Shown: piece by piece, positions 5,313 through 6,087 of the stretch
Layout of the letters: the number at the start of each line of letters is the position of its first letter
Position numbering within the stretch: the first letter of the stretch is position 1
DNA from: Nautiliaceae bacterium
Lineage (GTDB): Bacteria; Campylobacterota; Campylobacteria; Campylobacterales; Nautiliaceae
Length of the DNA stretch: 6,087 nucleotides
Direction: 5' to 3'
Assembly (NCBI GenBank): GCA_027062985.1
Contig: JAMOSR010000087.1
Span: forward strand, 1 to 6,087
Translations under genes and position numbers: made by a program
Notes under the pieces: model-generated
Told to the model about the DNA's origin: nothing
Databases searched by the model: none
Seen by the model: the letters and a program-made list of their open reading frames with translations, nothing else

Positions 5313-6087
5313 TTTTTAAAGATAAAAACTTCCTAAAAGAACTCGAAAACATCGTTCAAAACAACGATATTCAAAAAGCCCTCTCACTGATTAAGCCCCC
5401 TAAAAAGTTTCCTCTTTCCTTTACTAAAAAAAGAAGTGTTTTAATGGTAAGCGGACATCAAATAAAACATCTTCATAAAATGGATGAACTGCCGGCTGAT
5501 GTAATTATGCTAAACCTTGAAGACGGGGTGCCGAAAGAAAAAAAAGAAATAGCAAAAATAATGATTGCTATTTTTCTCTCACATATTGAAAATATTGACA
5601 AAGAAATAGTAATAAGAGTAAATCCGCTTGATGAAGAAGGACTTAAAGAGATTGAGTTTTTAGATAGATTCAATTTTAACGCTTTTAGAATACCAAAAGT
5701 AAAATCTGTCGAAGAAATTGATGACGTTTTTATGAAAACCGATAAAGATATCCACGCTTCTATTGAAACAAAAGAAGCGTTTTTTAATCTTAAAGAACTA
5801 AAACACCCTAAACTTACCACTTTTTATATCGGAATATATGACCTTTTAAACGAATTAAAAATCTCTCACAGCATTATAACCCTAACTAACCCTTTGATTC
5901 ACAGAATTTTAAGCGACTTTTCTTTAACTTCAAAATATCTCAACATTACTCCTATCGGATTTGTTTATCAGAATTACAAAGACCTTGAAGGATTTACAAA
6001 ATGGTGCCTGCTTCAAAAAAACTTAGGGATGCAGGGAGTCGGATGTATTACGCCCGCTCAGTGCGAAGTAGCCAATAAAATATTTGA
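5309..6087 (+). CDS. CitE-like HpcH/HpaI aldolase/citrate lyase family protein (3' end cut by window)
   Basis: The frame is open for 259 codons to the right edge without a stop; CitE-type proteins run near 290 residues, so roughly the last 30 are probably missing. The TIM-barrel motifs appear in order: RSVLMVSGH (42-50, matching RSxLFVPG), NLEDGVPKEK (69-78, matching DLEDaV), IRVNP (102-106, with R103 as probable acyl-CoA/substrate Arg), RIPKVKS (127-133), SIETKEA with E153, and YIGIYDLLNEL with D178. E153 and D178 are the expected magnesium ligands. The family cleaves C-C bonds in citryl-, malyl- or citramalyl-CoA type substrates; this one cannot be assigned. The usual C-terminal IHPxQ motif reads ITPAQ (247-251), so His is replaced by Thr. 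No citD or citF genes flank it, arguing against a classical citrate lyase complex. ATG overlaps the cytochrome stop (ATGA) and has AAAAGGA upstream. Confidence 0.85.
   Translation, partial: MIFKDKNFLKELENIVQNNDIQKALSLIKPPKKFPLSFTKKRSVLMVSGHQIKHLHKMDELPADVIMLNLEDGVPKEKKEIAKIMIAIFLSHIENIDKEIVIRVNPLDEEGLKEIEFLDRFNFNAFRIPKVKSVEEIDDVFMKTDKDIHASIETKEAFFNLKELKHPKLTTFYIGIYDLLNELKISHSIITLTNPLIHRILSDFSLTSKYLNITPIGFVYQNYKDLEGFTKWCLLQKNLGMQGVGCITPAQCEVANKIF

Noticed and set aside
5473..5820. Minus-strand open frame of 115 codons near the right end
   Set aside because: It is antisense to the CitE-like gene, whose motifs run continuously on the plus strand.
1..6087. CRISPR array, insertion sequence, phage or toxin-antitoxin module
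   Set aside because: There are no regularly spaced repeats, transposase motifs or terminal inverted repeats, and every sizeable stretch is accounted for by housekeeping genes. The two tRNAs show no flanking attachment-site duplication or integrase within the window.

Overview
The window reads as chromosomal housekeeping DNA from a Campylobacterota (Epsilonproteobacteria), most likely a thermophilic deep-vent type such as the Nautiliales (Nautilia, Caminibacter or Lebetimonas). This is inferred from four things: protein genes that are very AT-rich with lysine-heavy AAA codons; structural RNA genes (two tRNAs and RNase P RNA) that are much richer in GC, as expected in a thermophile; the order folD, lepB, site-2 protease, which I recall from Helicobacter (HP0577-HP0576-HP0575); and promoters with a good extended -10 box but almost no -35 box. 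I cannot fix the genus from sequence alone.

Layout, left to right. Positions 2-162 hold two tRNA genes on the minus strand, read in the order tRNA-Gln(TTG) then initiator tRNA-fMet(CAT), behind a near-consensus promoter at 181-209. A divergent promoter reads rightward into a small single-domain cupin (257-529). RNase P RNA (rnpB, about 545-870) follows on the plus strand, then the type I co-chaperone dnaJ (931-2019). A four-gene minus-strand operon, folD > lepB > M50 site-2 protease > a small GGDEF-like protein, runs from 4900 down to 2006. All its junctions overlap by 1 to 4 bases (ATGA, TAATG, GTGA), and its last gene overlaps the 3' end of dnaJ tail to tail by 14 bases. From a 52-base divergent intergenic space at 4901-4952, a small secreted monohaem cytochrome c (4953-5312) and a CitE-like HpcH/HpaI aldolase family gene (5309 to beyond the right edge) read rightward, coupled by an ATGA overlap.

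Functional picture. Most genes are core functions: translation initiation and glutamine decoding, tRNA 5' maturation, Hsp70 co-chaperone, one-carbon metabolism and removal of secretory signal peptides. The less routine parts are the degenerate GGDEF-fold protein ending the folD operon, the signal peptidase and intramembrane protease pairing, the coupling of a cytochrome c with a CitE-like lyase of unknown substrate, the compact RNase P RNA with a self-complementary P1 helix, and a recurring extended -10 promoter pattern. I see no mobile element, CRISPR array, phage gene, toxin-antitoxin pair or clear new system.
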